Positions 53,185-64,000 are shown, numbered from the stretch's first letter. The stretch: DNA of 64,000 nucleotides from Streptomyces violens (GCF_000717745.1 NZ_JOBH01000002.1:496001-560000), one strand, 5' to 3'. The notes: a model not told the origin generated them from the sequence alone. Program-made: numbers and translations.

Positions 53185-55545
53185 TCAGACCACCGCCCCC
53201 GAGTCATCGGTCCGCCGGGCTCCCGCGCGGCGCCGGGGTCCGGGCGCCGACAGCGCGGACTTGCCCCGTCCGACCGGGCGGGGCGGCGGCGCCGTACTGC
53301 GGGCCTCCAGCGAGATCGCCAGCGGCATCGCCGTGAACAGCGACGAGTACGTGCCGACGCCGATGCCGATCAGCAGCGCCACCGCGAAGTCGGTGAGCGT
53401 GTCACCGCCCAGGAAGGCCAGCGCGGCCAGGATCAGCACGGCGCCGATGCCGGTGTTCACCGTGCGCGGCAGGGTCTGCAGGATCGCGGAGTTGGCGATC
53501 CGGTCGAACGGCGCCTTGCGGTTCGCGCCCCACAGTTCGCGTACCCGGTCGAAGACCACGACGGAGTCGTTGACGGAGTACCCGATGACGGTGAGCAGCG
53601 CCGCCAGGAACACTCCGTCGACGGGCTTGCCGAGCCAGGCGAAGACGCCGACCAGGATCAGCACGTCGTGGGCCATCGCGGCGACCGCGGAGGCCCCGAA
53701 GGTCCAGCGGAAGCGGGCGGCCAGGTAGCCGAGCTGGGCGAGCAGTGCCACGCCGAGGGCGATCAGCGCGTTGCGGCGCAGCTCGTCCCCCAGGCTCGGC
53801 CCGATCAGTTCGTCCCGTACCTTCTCGGTCTTGCCGCCCAGTCCGGCGACGGTCCTGCGGACCTCGCTCTCCTGCGCGGCGGTCAGCTTCTCGGTGCGTA
53901 CGGTGAGGTCGCCCTCGCCCGAGGAGTTGACCACGGCGCGCGGGAAGCCGGCCTCGGCGAGCGCCTTGCGGGCCGCGCCGGGGTCCACCTGGGTGGCGGT
54001 GTTGTACTCGACCATCCGGCCGCCGGTGAACTCCACGCCGAAGTCCAGGCCGCGCAGTCCGATCCCGCCGGCGGCCAGGGCGAGGACGAGCGCGGAGGCG
54101 GCGAGCCAGCGGCGCCGGTGGCGCATCAGGTCGGGCGCGCGGTGGGTGAGCCAGATGCGGACCCGGCCCTCGTTCGCCAGCCCGGTGAGGCGCGGTGCCG
54201 CCCGTACGAGGTCCCGGCCGAGGGCGAATTCGGCGAGGACCCGGGTGACGACCAGGGCGCTGAGCATCGAGGCGAGGACACCGATGGAGAGGGTGACGCC
54301 GAAGCCGCGCACCGGCCCGGAGGCGAAGAAGAACAGCAGTCCGGCGGCGAGCAGCGTGGTGATGTTGGAGTCCGCGACGGCGCTGAAGGCGTTGCGGAAG
54401 CCGGCGGTCAGGGCGGTGCGGATGTTCGGCCGTGCGCCGTTGTCCGCGCTGCCGCGCCGCTTCTTCTTGCGGCCCGCCGCGTACTCCTCCCTGGCCCGTT
54501 CGAAGACGAGGACGTTGGCGTCCACCGCCATGCCGATGGCCAGCACGAAGCCGGCCAGGCCCGGGAGGGTGAGGGTGGCGCCGAGGGCGAGCAACGCGGC
54601 GTAGGAGATCAGCGCGTAACAGGCCAGGGCGATGGCGGCGAGGGCGCCGAGCAGCCGGTAGACGACGGTGATGAAGAGCGCGGTGAGGGTGATGCCGATG
54701 ACCGCGGCCTCGGCGCTGGCCTCGATGGCGTCGGCGCCCAGCGTCGGGCCGACGGTCCGCTGTTCGATCAGCTCGACCGGTACGGGCAGCGCGCCGCCCT
54801 TGATGAGCAGCGCGAGATCCTGGGCCTCCTGCTGGGTGAAGTTGCCGGTGATCTGGGTGGAGCCGCCGGTGATGCCGGTGCCGCAGGCCACCGACTCGTT
54901 GACCTGCGGGGAGGAGATGACCTTGTCGTCGAGGACAATGGCGGCGCGGCGGGCCGGGTCGCCGATCGGCTTGCAGGCGGCGTCGCCGGTGAGCTTCGCC
55001 CATTTCTGCTCGCCGCTGCCGCGCAGGTCGACGGTGACGTACCAGCCGCTGCCGCGCTCGGCGTCGAAGCCGGCCTCGGCGCCGTCGACCTGTTCGCCGG
55101 TCAGCGCGGCCGGGCCGACGCGCAGCGGCTGCCCGGACTCGTCGCGCAGGGTGCGCTTTTCCTTGGGGCCGGGGTTGCCGGGGCCTTGCGGGTCGGCGCC
55201 GAGCACGGGGTGGAAGGTGAGCTGGGCGGTGCGGCCGAGGACCTCGGCGGCCTCGCGGGGGTCCTGGACGCCGGGGAGTTCGACGACGATGCGGTGTTCG
55301 CCGGAGCGGGCGAGGTTCGGCTCGGAGACGCCGAGGCCGTCGACGCGGCGGCGCAGTACTTCGAGTGTGCGTTCCGTGGCCGCGCGGTCGGCCTTCGCGG
55401 TGGGCGAGTCCCGGGTCTCCAGGACGAGTTGGGTGCCGCCGCGCAGGTCGAGTCCGAGGCGTGGGGTCTGGGTGAGGGAGAGGTAGAGCGAGAGGGCGAG
55501 GACGGCGAGCGCGAGGAGCGCGCGCAGCCTCGAAGCACGGTTCAT
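53185..55545 (-). CDS. secDF: SecDF fusion protein-export membrane protein
   Basis: 786 aa. SecD and SecF in one chain; uses the proton gradient to assist late stages of Sec export. The SecD half has RLGLDLRGGTQLVLET after the first helix, a large periplasmic domain and FVLAIGMAVDANVLVFERAREE. The SecF half begins near 475 and has GLDFGVEFTGGRMVEY and GYSVNDSVVVFDRVRELW. ATG 55545 has TGGAGG 9 nt upstream. It is separate from the yajC-secD-secF cluster usually linked to ruvABC, so it is probably a second SecDF paralogue. Confidence 0.93.
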   Translation of the reverse strand: MNRASRLRALLALAVLALSLYLSLTQTPRLGLDLRGGTQLVLETRDSPTAKADRAATERTLEVLRRRVDGLGVSEPNLARSGEHRIVVELPGVQDPREAAEVLGRTAQLTFHPVLGADPQGPGNPGPKEKRTLRDESGQPLRVGPAALTGEQVDGAEAGFDAERGSGWYVTVDLRGSGEQKWAKLTGDAACKPIGDPARRAAIVLDDKVISSPQVNESVACGTGITGGSTQITGNFTQQEAQDLALLIKGGALPVPVELIEQRTVGPTLGADAIEASAEAAVIGITLTALFITVVYRLLGALAAIALACYALISYAALLALGATLTLPGLAGFVLAIGMAVDANVLVFERAREEYAAGRKKKRRGSADNGARPNIRTALTAGFRNAFSAVADSNITTLLAAGLLFFFASGPVRGFGVTLSIGVLASMLSALVVTRVLAEFALGRDLVRAAPRLTGLANEGRVRIWLTHRAPDLMRHRRRWLAASALVLALAAGGIGLRGLDFGVEFTGGRMVEYNTATQVDPGAARKALAEAGFPRAVVNSSGEGDLTVRTEKLTAAQESEVRRTVAGLGGKTEKVRDELIGPSLGDELRRNALIALGVALLAQLGYLAARFRWTFGASAVAAMAHDVLILVGVFAWLGKPVDGVFLAALLTVIGYSVNDSVVVFDRVRELWGANRKAPFDRIANSAILQTLPRTVNTGIGAVLILAALAFLGGDTLTDFAVALLIGIGVGTYSSLFTAMPLAISLEARSTAPPPRPVGRGKSALSAPGPRRRAGARRTDDSGAVV

Positions 55546-55736
55546 GGGAAGGGGCCTCCAGCAGACGGTGCCGCGCGACGCGTCGCGTACGGGCGCGGCG
55601 GAGATCCGTACCGGCACGCGCGGGCGTGCGGGCACGGTGGGGAACGCCGTGGCCGGTGTGTACGGGCACGGCGGGACGCACGGCGAACGGCCCCCGCGGC
55701 CGGTGGCCGGGTCAGGGGGTGCCGTGGTGGGACGTG

Positions 55737-56132
55737 TTACCTGCTGGAGAGCGGCGGGGCGCGGGCCGGCCGGAGGCCCGCGGAGAACTGGTGCCGGTCG
55801 GTGGTGTCCCGGCGTACCGGCAGCCAGGCCAGGGCCCGTGGCCGGGAGGTGTAGCGGCCGGCCGGGCCGAGGCCCCATGCCGGGTGGGCCACGTGCTGTT
55901 CGGCCGGTGCGGTGCGGCCGCTGGTACGGAGGACGGCGGGCAGGTGCGTGGGGTGCGCCGGCCCGTCGTGCGCGTGCGGCGGTCCCTCCGGGTTCAGGGA
56001 GACGTACGACGCACGGTCCGCGTACGGGTCCGTCGTCCCGTCCGCTGCGACGGGGGTCAGCCCGCTGACGACGAGCGCGAAGACCGCGAGCAGTGCCCGC
56101 AGGGCGGCCGCGGGGCGCATCCGCCGGTCCAT
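55737..56132 (-). CDS. Small secreted protein of unknown function
   Basis: 131 aa. A Sec-type signal peptide is clear: basic MDRRMR, then a hydrophobic run ALRALLAVFALVVSGL, and a probable cleavage after VAADG. The mature part is rich in Pro, His and Arg (GPPHAHDGPAHPTHLP) and I recognise no domain. ATG 56132 has GAGGAGG 9 nt upstream. It lies 191 bp upstream of secDF on the same strand. The His-rich segment could bind metal, but that is speculation. Confidence 0.65.
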   Translation of the reverse strand: MDRRMRPAAALRALLAVFALVVSGLTPVAADGTTDPYADRASYVSLNPEGPPHAHDGPAHPTHLPAVLRTSGRTAPAEQHVAHPAWGLGPAGRYTSRPRALAWLPVRRDTTDRHQFSAGLRPARAPPLSSR

Positions 56133-56313
56133 GCCGCTGCCTCCTCGTCCGGCTCGCCGCCCGGTTGTGCGGGCCTGATCGCCGCCACCCGGACGGGTGT
56201 CCGCACACTCTGCCACGGCCGGGAGGTTTTGGAGAGCCTCCGGTGGCGGGCGTTTCCGGAGCGAAAGACCTCGGCCGCCCCAACCCCCGTTCGCCGGGCG
56301 GATACTGGAGCGT

Positions 56314-56904
56314 ATGGGAAAGGTTTATGAGCGCATCGACGGCAGACTGCGCGCCTTCATAGAGGCGCAGAAGATCTTCTTCACCGCGACCGCGCCGCTC
56401 TCGGGGGACGGCACGGTCAACCTCTCACCCAAGGGCCTGTCCGGGTCGTTCGCGGTCCTCGACGAGCACACCGTCGCGTACCTCGACTTCGCCGGCAGCA
56501 ACGCCGAGACCGTCGCGCACCTGCGGGAGAACGGCCGCATCACACTGATGTGGTGCGCCTTCGAAGGGCCGCCGAACATCGTCCGCGTACACGGCAAGGG
56601 CGAGCCCGTCTTCCGCGACGACCCGCGGTGGCGGGAGCTGCTCGCGCACTTCCCGGACATCGACGGGTCCGCGCACGGCCTGCGCGCGATCATCGTCGTC
56701 ACCGCCGAGCTGATCCGCGACACCTGCGGCTACGGCGTGCCGTTCATGACGTACGACGAGGACCGGCCACTGCACCGCTCGCGGTTCGAGCGGGAGACGG
56801 ACGAGAGCCTGGACGCGTACTTCCACAAGAAGGAGCACATCGCGCAGAGCATGGACGGGCTGCCGGGGCTGCCCCTGCCGCTGCCGCCGCTGCCGGCCTC
56901 CTGA
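56314..56904 (+). CDS. Pyridoxamine 5'-phosphate oxidase-like flavin-binding protein
   Basis: 196 aa. Split-barrel FMN-binding fold. Recognised by the N-terminal AFIEAQKIFFTATAPLSGDGTVNLSPKG, the FAVLDEHTVAYLDFAGSNAETVAHLRENGRITLM core and IVRVHGKGE. Members bind FMN, F420 or haem and the reaction is not deducible. ATG 56314 follows GGAG by 3 nt. Convergent with argR across a terminator. The C-terminus is a proline/leucine tail (GLPLPLPPLPAS). Confidence 0.83.
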   Translation: MGKVYERIDGRLRAFIEAQKIFFTATAPLSGDGTVNLSPKGLSGSFAVLDEHTVAYLDFAGSNAETVAHLRENGRITLMWCAFEGPPNIVRVHGKGEPVFRDDPRWRELLAHFPDIDGSAHGLRAIIVVTAELIRDTCGYGVPFMTYDEDRPLHRSRFERETDESLDAYFHKKEHIAQSMDGLPGLPLPLPPLPAS

Positions 56905-56911
56905 CACGCGT

Positions 56912-56940
56912 ACGGCCCGCTCCCGAGGGGAGCGGGCCGT
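56912..56940. terminator. Bidirectional terminator at argR 3' end
   Basis: ACGGCCCGCTCC (56912-56923) and GGAGCGGGCCGT (56929-56940) with a 5-nt loop, between the oxidase-like gene (stop 56904) and argR (stop 56953). Confidence 0.85.
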
Positions 56941-56952
56941 GGCGTACCGGGT

Positions 56953-57492
56953 TCAGCCGTTGCGCTGCGCCAGCCGGAGCAGGTGGTCGGCGAGCGCCTG
57001 GCCGCCGTCCGGGTCGCGGCTGATCAGCAGCAGGGTGTCGTCACCGGCGATGGTGCCGAGGATGACGTGCAGCTCGGCCTGGTCGATGGCCGAGGCCAGG
57101 AACTGCGCCGCACCGGGCGGCGTACGCAGCACCACCAGGTTCGCCGACGCCTCGGCCGAGATCAGCAGCTCGCCGGAGAGGCGGCGCATCCGCTCTTCCT
57201 TGGCGGACTCGCCGAGCGGCGCCTTGGGGGTGCGGAAGCCGCCCTCGCTCGGTACCGCGTAGATCAGCTCGCCGTTGGTGTTGCGGATCTTCACCGCGCC
57301 CAGCTCGTCCAGGTCCCGGGAGAGCGTCGCCTGGGTGACGCTCAGCCCGTCGTCGGCCAGCAGCTTGGCCAGCTGGCTCTGGGACCTGACCGGCTCGCGG
57401 TTGAGAATGTCCACGATCCGGCGGTGCCGGGCGGTCCGTGTCTGCGGTACGGCAGGGCCGTGCAGCGAATCGTTGTCCTGCGCCTCGGTCAT
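56953..57492 (-). CDS. argR: Arginine repressor
   Basis: 179 aa. Hexameric arginine-dependent regulator of the arg genes. The N-terminal winged helix has [33 protein letters not shown] and the C-terminal arginine-binding domain has [26 protein letters not shown]. It starts 8 nt after argD and is the last gene of argCJBDR. It should act on the ARG-box-like sites before argC and argG in this window. Confidence 0.96.
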   Translation of the reverse strand: MTEAQDNDSLHGPAVPQTRTARHRRIVDILNREPVRSQSQLAKLLADDGLSVTQATLSRDLDELGAVKIRNTNGELIYAVPSEGGFRTPKAPLGESAKEERMRRLSGELLISAEASANLVVLRTPPGAAQFLASAIDQAELHVILGTIAGDDTLLLISRDPDGGQALADHLLRLAQRNG

Positions 57493-57500
57493 CGTTCTGC

Positions 57501-58721
57501 TCAGTCTCCGGATCGTCGTTCCCCGTCGGCCGCGTCCGCTGCCGCGTCCAGCACGCCGGGGAGCTTCTGGAGGAACGTGTCCACCTCAGCGTCCGAGACG
57601 ATCAGCGGCGGCGCGAGCCGGACCACGTCCGGCACGCAGGCGTTCACCAGGAGACCAGCGTCCTGAGCGGCCTGCTGCACCTTCGGCGCGTGCGGCCCCG
57701 TCAAGACGATACCCAGCAGCAGGCCCGCGCCGCGGACCGAGCCGACCAGCGGGTGCTCCAGCGCCCCGATCCCGTCCCGCAGCCGCTCCCCGGCCCGCTT
57801 CACGTGATCGAGCAGCCCGTCCGCCTCGATGGTGTCCAGGACGGCCAGTGCGGCGGCGCAGACGACCGGGTTTCCGCTGAACGTGGAGCCGTGCGCGCCG
57901 GGCGTGAGCAGCTCGGCGGCCTTGCCGTAGGCGAGGGTCGCGCCGATCGGCAGCCCGCCGCCCAGCCCCTTGGCGAGCGTGACGATGTCCGCCTCGACGC
58001 CCTGGGCCTGCGCCTCCAGCCAGTGCCCGGTCCGGCCGATGCCGGTCTGGATCTCGTCCAGGACGAGCAGGGTGCCGGTGGCCGTGGTGATCTCGCGGGC
58101 AGCCTGGAGGTACCCGGCCGGGGGCACGATGACGCCGTTCTCGCCCTGCACCGGCTCCAGGATCACGAAGGCGGTCTCGTCGGTGACGGCAGCGCGCAGC
58201 GCCTCGGTGTCGCCGTACGGTACGTACGTCACGTCGCCGGGCAGCGGCCGGAACGGGTCCTGCTTGGCCGGCTGGCCCGTCAGCGCGAGGGAGCCCATGG
58301 TCCGGCCGTGGAAGCCGCCGACCGTGGAGACGATGTGGGTGCGGCCGGTCAGCCGGCCGATCTTGAAGGCGGCCTCGTTGGCCTCGGCGCCCGAGTTGGA
58401 GAAGTACACCCGGCCCGGGCGGCCGCCGGCGATCTGCAGCAGCCGCTCGGCGAGCGCGACGGTCGGCTCGGCGACGAAGAAGTTCGAGACGTGGCCGAGG
58501 GTGGCGACCTGGTCGGAGACGGCGCGGACGACGGCCGGGTGCGCGTGGCCGAGCGCGTTGACCGCGATGCCGCCGAGGAAGTCGAGGTACTCGGCGCCGT
58601 CGGCATCCCAGACCTTGGCGCCCTCGCCGCGTACCAGCGGGATGCGGGGCGTGCCGAAGTTGTCCATCATGGCGCCCTGCCAGCGCTGGGTGAGGCCCTT
58701 GTTGCTCACACCGTTCGTCAT
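57501..58721 (-). CDS. argD: Acetylornithine aminotransferase
   Basis: 406 aa PLP enzyme converting N-acetylglutamate semialdehyde to N-acetylornithine. Family blocks are complete: [48 protein letters not shown] and the PLP lysine in [16 protein letters not shown]. The ATG overlaps the argB stop (ATGA). Its [15 protein letters not shown] start is typical of streptomycetes. Confidence 0.96.
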   Translation of the reverse strand: MTNGVSNKGLTQRWQGAMMDNFGTPRIPLVRGEGAKVWDADGAEYLDFLGGIAVNALGHAHPAVVRAVSDQVATLGHVSNFFVAEPTVALAERLLQIAGGRPGRVYFSNSGAEANEAAFKIGRLTGRTHIVSTVGGFHGRTMGSLALTGQPAKQDPFRPLPGDVTYVPYGDTEALRAAVTDETAFVILEPVQGENGVIVPPAGYLQAAREITTATGTLLVLDEIQTGIGRTGHWLEAQAQGVEADIVTLAKGLGGGLPIGATLAYGKAAELLTPGAHGSTFSGNPVVCAAALAVLDTIEADGLLDHVKRAGERLRDGIGALEHPLVGSVRGAGLLLGIVLTGPHAPKVQQAAQDAGLLVNACVPDVVRLAPPLIVSDAEVDTFLQKLPGVLDAAADAADGERRSGD

Positions 58722-59641
58722 GCCGCCCCCTCGTCGTCCTCGTCCGCATCCGGCACGACCATCGTGCCGATGCCTTCGTCCGTGAAGATCTCCAGCAGGA
58801 TCGAGTGCTGGACGCGCCCGTCGAGCACCCGGGCGTTGTGCACTCCGTTGCGTACGGCGTGCAGACAACCCTGCATCTTGGGCACCATGCCGCTCGCGAG
58901 GTCCGGCAGCAGCTTCTCCAGCTGCTTGGCGGTGAGCCGGGAGATCACCTCGTCGCTGTTCGGCCAGTCCTCGTAGAGGCCCTCGACGTCGGTGAGGACC
59001 ATCAGGGTCTCGGCGTTCAGCGCGGCGGCGAGCGCGGCGGCCGCGGTGTCGGCGTTCACGTTGTACACGTGTCCGTCGTCGGCGCTCCGGGCGATCGAGG
59101 AGATCACCGGGATGCGGCCGTCGTCCAGCAGGGCCTGGACCGCGCCGGGGTCGATGGCGGAGATCTCGCCGACCCGGCCGATGTCCACCCGCTCGCCGTC
59201 GATGTCCGCGTAGTGCTTGGTGGCGGTCATCAGGTGGGCGTCCTCGCCGGTCATGCCGACGGCGAGCGGCCCGTGCTGGTTGAGCAGCCCGACCAGCTCC
59301 CGCTGGACCTGCCCGGCCAGCACCATCCGGACGACGTCCATGGCCTCGGGCGTGGTGACCCGCAGTCCGGCCTTGAACTCGGACTCGATGCCGAGGGTGG
59401 CGAGCTGCTTGCTGATCTGCGGACCGCCGCCGTGCACGACGACCGGGCGGAGCCCGGCGTGCCGCAGGAACACCACGTCCTGCGCGAAGGCGGCCTTCAG
59501 CTCCTCGTCGATCATGGCGTTGCCGCCGAACTTGATGACGACGGTCTTGCCGTGGTGCCGGGTGAGCCAGGGCAGCGCCTCGATGAGGATGCGGGCCTTG
59601 GGCAGCGCGGTGTGCTTGCGTGCGGTGGTCGGTTCGCTCAT
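58718..59641 (-). CDS. argB: Acetylglutamate kinase
   Basis: 307 aa. Phosphorylates N-acetylglutamate. [10 protein letters not shown] (phosphate binding), [43 protein letters not shown] and [13 protein letters not shown] are the amino-acid-kinase motifs. Coupled at both ends by ATGA overlaps with argJ and argD. Confidence 0.96.
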   Translation of the reverse strand: MSEPTTARKHTALPKARILIEALPWLTRHHGKTVVIKFGGNAMIDEELKAAFAQDVVFLRHAGLRPVVVHGGGPQISKQLATLGIESEFKAGLRVTTPEAMDVVRMVLAGQVQRELVGLLNQHGPLAVGMTGEDAHLMTATKHYADIDGERVDIGRVGEISAIDPGAVQALLDDGRIPVISSIARSADDGHVYNVNADTAAAALAAALNAETLMVLTDVEGLYEDWPNSDEVISRLTAKQLEKLLPDLASGMVPKMQGCLHAVRNGVHNARVLDGRVQHSILLEIFTDEGIGTMVVPDADEDDEGAA

Positions 59642-60789
59642 GAGGAGTACGCGCTGTTCTCGTGGACGTAGTCGGCGGTGAGGTCGTTGGCCCAGATGAC
59701 CGCGGACTCGGAGCCGGCGGCGAGGTCGGCGGTGATCCGGACCTCCCGGTACCGCATGTCGACCAGGTCGCGGTCCTCGCCGACCGAGCCGTTCTTGCAG
59801 ACCCACACGCCGTTGATCGCGACGTTCAGCTCGTCGGGCTCGAAGGCGGCGGAGGTGGTGCCGATGGCGGACAGCACCCGCCCCCAGTTCGGGTCCTCGC
59901 CGTGAATGGCGCACTTCAGGAGGTTGTTGCGGGCGATGGACCGCCCGACCTCGACGGCGTCGTCCTCCGTCGCGGCGTTGACGACCTCGATACGGATGTC
60001 CTTGCTGGCGCCCTCGGCGTCGCCGATGAGCTGCCGCGCGAGGTCGTCGCAGACCTCGGTGACGGCGGCCGCGAACTCCGCGGCCTCCGGGGTCACGCCG
60101 GACGCGCCCGAGGCGAGCAGCAGCACGGTGTCGTTGGTCGACATGCAGCCGTCGGAGTCGACCCGGTCGAAGGTCGTACGGGTCGCGCCGCGCAGCGCCG
60201 CGTCCAGCTCCTCGGCCGGCACATCCGCATCCGTCGTCAGCACGACGAGCATCGTGGCCAGGCCCGGCGCGAGCATCCCCGCGCCCTTGGCCATGCCGCC
60301 GACGACCCAGCCGTCGCGCTCCGCGAACGCGGTCTTGTGCACGCTGTCGGTGGTCTTGATCGCGATGGCGGCCTTCTCGCCGCCGTGCGGGCTCAGCTCA
60401 CCGGCCGCCTTCTCGATGCCCGGCAGTACCTTGTCCATCGGGAGCAGCTCGCCGATCAGCCCGGTCGAGCAGACCGCGACCTCCCCGGCGTTCTGTCCCA
60501 GCACCTCGGCGACCTTCTCGGCGGTCGCGTGGGTGTCCTGGAAGCCCTTCGGCCCGGTGCAGGCGTTCGCCCCGCCGGAGTTCAGTACGACCGCACTGAG
60601 CCGTCCGGCCTTGAGCACCTGCTGGGACCAGAGGACCGGCGCCGCCTTGACGCGGTTGGCGGTGAAGACGCCGGCGGCGGCCAGTCGCGGACCGTTGTTC
60701 ACCACGAGGGCGAGGTCCGCGTTCCCGTTCTCCTTGATCCCGGCGGCGATGCCCGCCGCCGTGAATCCCTTGGCTGCCGTAACCGTCAC
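59638..60789 (-). CDS. argJ: Glutamate N-acetyltransferase / ornithine acetyltransferase
   Basis: 383 aa. Recycles the acetyl group from N-acetylornithine to glutamate. The autoproteolysis and nucleophile threonine sits in [16 protein letters not shown] by family comparison; other blocks are [13 protein letters not shown] and [18 protein letters not shown] 60789 has AAGGAG 7 nt upstream. It lies 88 bp downstream of argC. Confidence 0.96.
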   Translation of the reverse strand: MTVTAAKGFTAAGIAAGIKENGNADLALVVNNGPRLAAAGVFTANRVKAAPVLWSQQVLKAGRLSAVVLNSGGANACTGPKGFQDTHATAEKVAEVLGQNAGEVAVCSTGLIGELLPMDKVLPGIEKAAGELSPHGGEKAAIAIKTTDSVHKTAFAERDGWVVGGMAKGAGMLAPGLATMLVVLTTDADVPAEELDAALRGATRTTFDRVDSDGCMSTNDTVLLLASGASGVTPEAAEFAAAVTEVCDDLARQLIGDAEGASKDIRIEVVNAATEDDAVEVGRSIARNNLLKCAIHGEDPNWGRVLSAIGTTSAAFEPDELNVAINGVWVCKNGSVGEDRDLVDMRYREVRITADLAAGSESAVIWANDLTADYVHENSAYSS

Positions 60790-60877
60790 TGCATCTCCTT
60801 GTTCGCTTCTCCGCCCGCGCAGCGCAGCGGTGCGGGCATCGTCGCCGGCTGCCGCCCGGCGGCTGCGCGCGCGTCGC

Positions 60878-61973
<1,096 letters not shown>

Positions 61974-61983
61974 GGTGCGGGGG

Positions 61984-62898
61984 TCAGCGGCGAGAGCCGT
62001 CCGCCAGCCCGCGGATTTCGGCGACGAGGGCATCCCACGCGGGTTCCGGGAGTTCATGGCCGACTCCGGGCAGCCGGGCCAGGCGTGCCTCAGGGATCCG
62101 GGAGGCGATCGCCCGGCCTGCGGCGGGCTTGATGAGGGGGTCGTCCGCGCCGTGGAGGACGAGCGTGGGGCGGTCGATGGCGCTGATCGGCGGGCCGTGC
62201 CACTGGGCGCCGATCTGGCGGCTCTGGGCCTGCCGGTCGTGCATGCCGCTGTCGGCGTTGCGCTCGGCGGCCTCCCGGGCGGCCCGCTCGTCGAAGGGGC
62301 GGTGCGGCGAGGCGAGGAGCCGGGAGACGGCGAGACCGGCCGCGACGGCCCCCTCACGCGTCTCGGGGAACCTCAGCCGGGCGAACTTCGCCAGGGTGCG
62401 CAGCCGTATGTACCGCAGGGTCCGCAGCCCGGAGACGTCCGCGGGGACGGCGGCCATGGTGGTGAGCGTCCGCACCCGGTCCGGGTGGCGCAGCGCCACG
62501 CGCTGCGCGACGGCGCCGCCGAGCGAGACGCCCAGCAGATGCGCCGACGGCCACCCCAGGGCGTCCAGGACGGCGACTGCGTCGTCCGCCATGTCCTCGG
62601 CGGTGTACGCCTCGCCGCGCCTGCCGAACAGCGCGGAGATCGGGTTACCGGTGGCCGCGGGCGGCAGATGGGTCGACTCCCCGCCGTCGCGCTGGTCGTA
62701 CCGGGCCACGGCGAAGCCCTGCGCGGCCAGCAGCCGGCACAGCCCGTCGGGTACCCACAGCCGGTTGACGCCCAGGCCCGTGACCAGCAGCAGCGGCTCG
62801 CCGTCGGCCCCTTCGGCCAGCCGGTCGAAGGCCAGTCGCACCGGGCCGTTCTCGGCCCGGCGGACCGGGCTCCACAGCTGCTTCGGCGATGAGGACAC
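61984..62898 (-). CDS. Alpha/beta hydrolase (RdmC-like esterase fold)
   Basis: 304 aa. Nucleophile elbow GVSLGG (Ser125), acid in LHGADDPLI and histidine in PGVGHELPEP make a complete triad. The RYDQRDGGEST motif before the elbow is typical of the aclacinomycin-methylesterase-like group. GTG 62898 has GGGAGG 6 nt upstream. Divergent from a TetR gene, with a shared inverted repeat between them, so it is probably repressed by that TetR. The substrate is unknown. Confidence 0.88.
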   Translation of the reverse strand: MSSSPKQLWSPVRRAENGPVRLAFDRLAEGADGEPLLLVTGLGVNRLWVPDGLCRLLAAQGFAVARYDQRDGGESTHLPPAATGNPISALFGRRGEAYTAEDMADDAVAVLDALGWPSAHLLGVSLGGAVAQRVALRHPDRVRTLTTMAAVPADVSGLRTLRYIRLRTLAKFARLRFPETREGAVAAGLAVSRLLASPHRPFDERAAREAAERNADSGMHDRQAQSRQIGAQWHGPPISAIDRPTLVLHGADDPLIKPAAGRAIASRIPEARLARLPGVGHELPEPAWDALVAEIRGLADGSRR

Positions 62899-62911
62899 GA
62901 GAACCTCCCAT

Positions 62912-62942
62912 AACTGCGATCGGTGTTCGCAGTTTCTAGGAT
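62912..62942. promoter_or_regulatory. Operator between alpha/beta hydrolase and TetR genes
   Basis: AACTGCGA (62912-62919) and TCGCAGTT (62927-62934), 7-nt spacer. TAGGAT (62937-62942) is a good -10 for the rightward TetR gene, so bound repressor would block that promoter and, by position, the divergent one. Confidence 0.65.
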
Positions 62943-62983
62943 AGGGGACGCATCATGGGAACGGGGAGGAAGCGGGTGGAGGA

Positions 62984-63688
62984 GTGGACCGGGAACCGGT
63001 GACCGTCTGGGCACGGCCCGAACGCGGCGCCCGCGGCCCGGCCGCGGTGCACAGCCGCGCCGAGCTGACCGCCGTCGCCGTCGAACTGGCGGACCGGAGC
63101 GGCCTGTCGGCGGTATCGATGCGGCAGGTGGCCAAGGCACTGGGCACCGGCCAGGCTTCGCTGTACCGCTACCTCGGCGGCCGGGCGGATCTGCTCGACC
63201 TGATGACGGACGCGATGACCGGGGAGATCGACCTCGGCGTCCCGCTCAGCGGTGATCCCGTCGCGGACCTGGCCGCCCTGGCGGCCCGCACCAAGGCCGT
63301 CCAGCTACGGCACCCCTGGCTGTCCGACATCCCACCGGAACCGCTCCGGCTGGGCCCCCGGGGGCTGGACTACCTGGAGTACGCACTGCGGGCGATGGCA
63401 CCCGTCGGGCTGCCGGGCGGGACGAAGCTGGAGGCCGTCGCCCTGATGAACGCCCTGGTCGCGCAGTTCGCCCGGACAGAACTCCAGGCCGCCGACGCGG
63501 ACACCGGCCGCCGGGCGGCACAGGCCGCCTATCTGAGCGAGGCGGCCGCCCGGGGAGAGCACCCGCATCTCGCGGTCGCCCTGGCGGAACGGCCCGGAGC
63601 CGACCCGGCGGAGGACCCGCAGGCGCTGTTCGAGCGGACGATGCGCCGGGTGCTCACCGGGCTCCTGGGGGACGGCGCGGCCCTTTAG
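62984..63688 (+). CDS. TetR-family regulator
   Basis: 234 aa. HTH at about residues 45-68 (MRQVAKALGTGQASLYRYLGGRADLLDLM), after a 25-residue leader, and a TetR C-terminal domain (HPWLSDIPPEPLRLGPRGLDYLEYALRAM) common in the tetracycline-repressor-type C1 group. Start is uncertain: GTG 62984 has the purine-rich GGTGGAGGA immediately before it, and GTG 62999 is an alternative. Divergent from the alpha/beta hydrolase. Confidence 0.82.
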   Translation: MDREPVTVWARPERGARGPAAVHSRAELTAVAVELADRSGLSAVSMRQVAKALGTGQASLYRYLGGRADLLDLMTDAMTGEIDLGVPLSGDPVADLAALAARTKAVQLRHPWLSDIPPEPLRLGPRGLDYLEYALRAMAPVGLPGGTKLEAVALMNALVAQFARTELQAADADTGRRAAQAAYLSEAAARGEHPHLAVALAERPGADPAEDPQALFERTMRRVLTGLLGDGAAL

Positions 63689-63697
63689 AGGCCGAAT

Positions 63698-64000
63698 TCA
63701 GAGGCCGAAGGCGGCCGCGTACTGGATGACCCCGGCGGGAACCGGCCGTGCGGACTCCGCGCCGGGAGCGTCCAGCGGGAGGGCCATCATCGCCTCGTCG
63801 GGAACCTCCATCGGGGCACTGATGCCCCAGCGGGAGGCCGGGCGGAAGCCGAACCGGGGGTAGTACTCGGGGTGCCCGAGTACCACCACGAGGCGCTCGC
63901 CCCGCTCCCGGGCGGCGTCGAGCGCGGCGCGGATGGCCGCGGAGCCCGCCCCTCGGCGCTGGTGCGCGGGCAGCACCGCGCACGGGGCGAGCGCCAGCGC
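63698..64000 (-). CDS. GNAT N-acetyltransferase (truncated by window edge)
   Basis: C-terminal 100 residues only; the start lies beyond the window. LAPCAVLPAHQRRGAGSAAI is GNAT motif A, followed by VVLGHPEYYPRFGFRPASRWGI, which is typical of the YhbS-like putative acetyltransferases. Convergent with the TetR gene. Nothing indicates the substrate. Confidence 0.8.
   Translation of the reverse strand, partial: ALALAPCAVLPAHQRRGAGSAAIRAALDAARERGERLVVVLGHPEYYPRFGFRPASRWGISAPMEVPDEAMMALPLDAPGAESARPVPAGVIQYAAAFGL

Overview
The window is very GC-rich actinobacterial DNA and most likely a Streptomyces chromosome. The evidence is strong G/C third-position bias, frequent GTG starts, GTGA/ATGA stop-start couplings, a candidate PHO box at a glpQ1-type gene, and the argCJBDR order typical of streptomycetes. 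No tools were run. Functions come from reading the translated proteins and start sites were chosen by eye from Shine-Dalgarno (SD) sequences and overlaps.

Layout. 1-9.5 kb is a housekeeping stretch: a GNAT acetyltransferase, a sigma region-4 remnant, a Tat-exported glycerophosphodiester phosphodiesterase, a PlsC-type acyltransferase, an NTF2-like protein, an MFS exporter with its TetR repressor, then argH, argG, a DUF488 protein and tRNA-Pro(GGG). 9.5-28.6 kb is an accessory defence island. It is bracketed by a perfect 37-nt direct repeat that contains the terminator hairpin behind the tRNA. 28.7-41 kb carries a giant MnxG-like multicopper oxidase, a two-phosphatase SpoIIE/PAS protein, an ammonium transporter, an acyl-CoA ligase/cyclase pair and pta. 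41-53 kb looks like a taurine (2-aminosulfonate) degradation locus: xsc with pta, an IclR regulator, a CobS/CobT-like AAA-VWA pair, a TauR-like MocR regulator, ald, a taurine-pyruvate-type aminotransferase and an APC permease. 53-64 kb holds secDF, a small secreted protein, a flavin-binding oxidase-like protein, argCJBDR, an alpha/beta hydrolase with its TetR, and a GNAT cut by the window edge.

How the genes work together. The defence island has a leftward, translationally coupled operon: a 1590-aa GHKL-ATPase/SF2-helicase fusion, a UvrD-like helicase, DrmA and DrmB. A divergent operon encodes an XRE-HTH/GHKL protein and two unrecognised proteins. It converges on two C5-methyltransferase-like genes, one of which lacks the catalytic cysteine. 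DrmA/DrmB are the DISARM core, but DrmC and DrmD/E are absent and two GHKL ATPases are present. This is the best candidate here for an undescribed antiphage system. In the sulfonate locus, the aminotransferase would make sulfoacetaldehyde and alanine, Ald would return alanine to pyruvate, and Xsc and Pta would convert sulfoacetaldehyde to acetyl phosphate and acetyl-CoA.

Arginine genes lie at both ends (argG-argH near 7 kb, argCJBDR near 60 kb) with ARG-box-like palindromes at argG and argC. The roughly 48 kb between them seems to be a mixture of insertions into an originally tighter arginine region.
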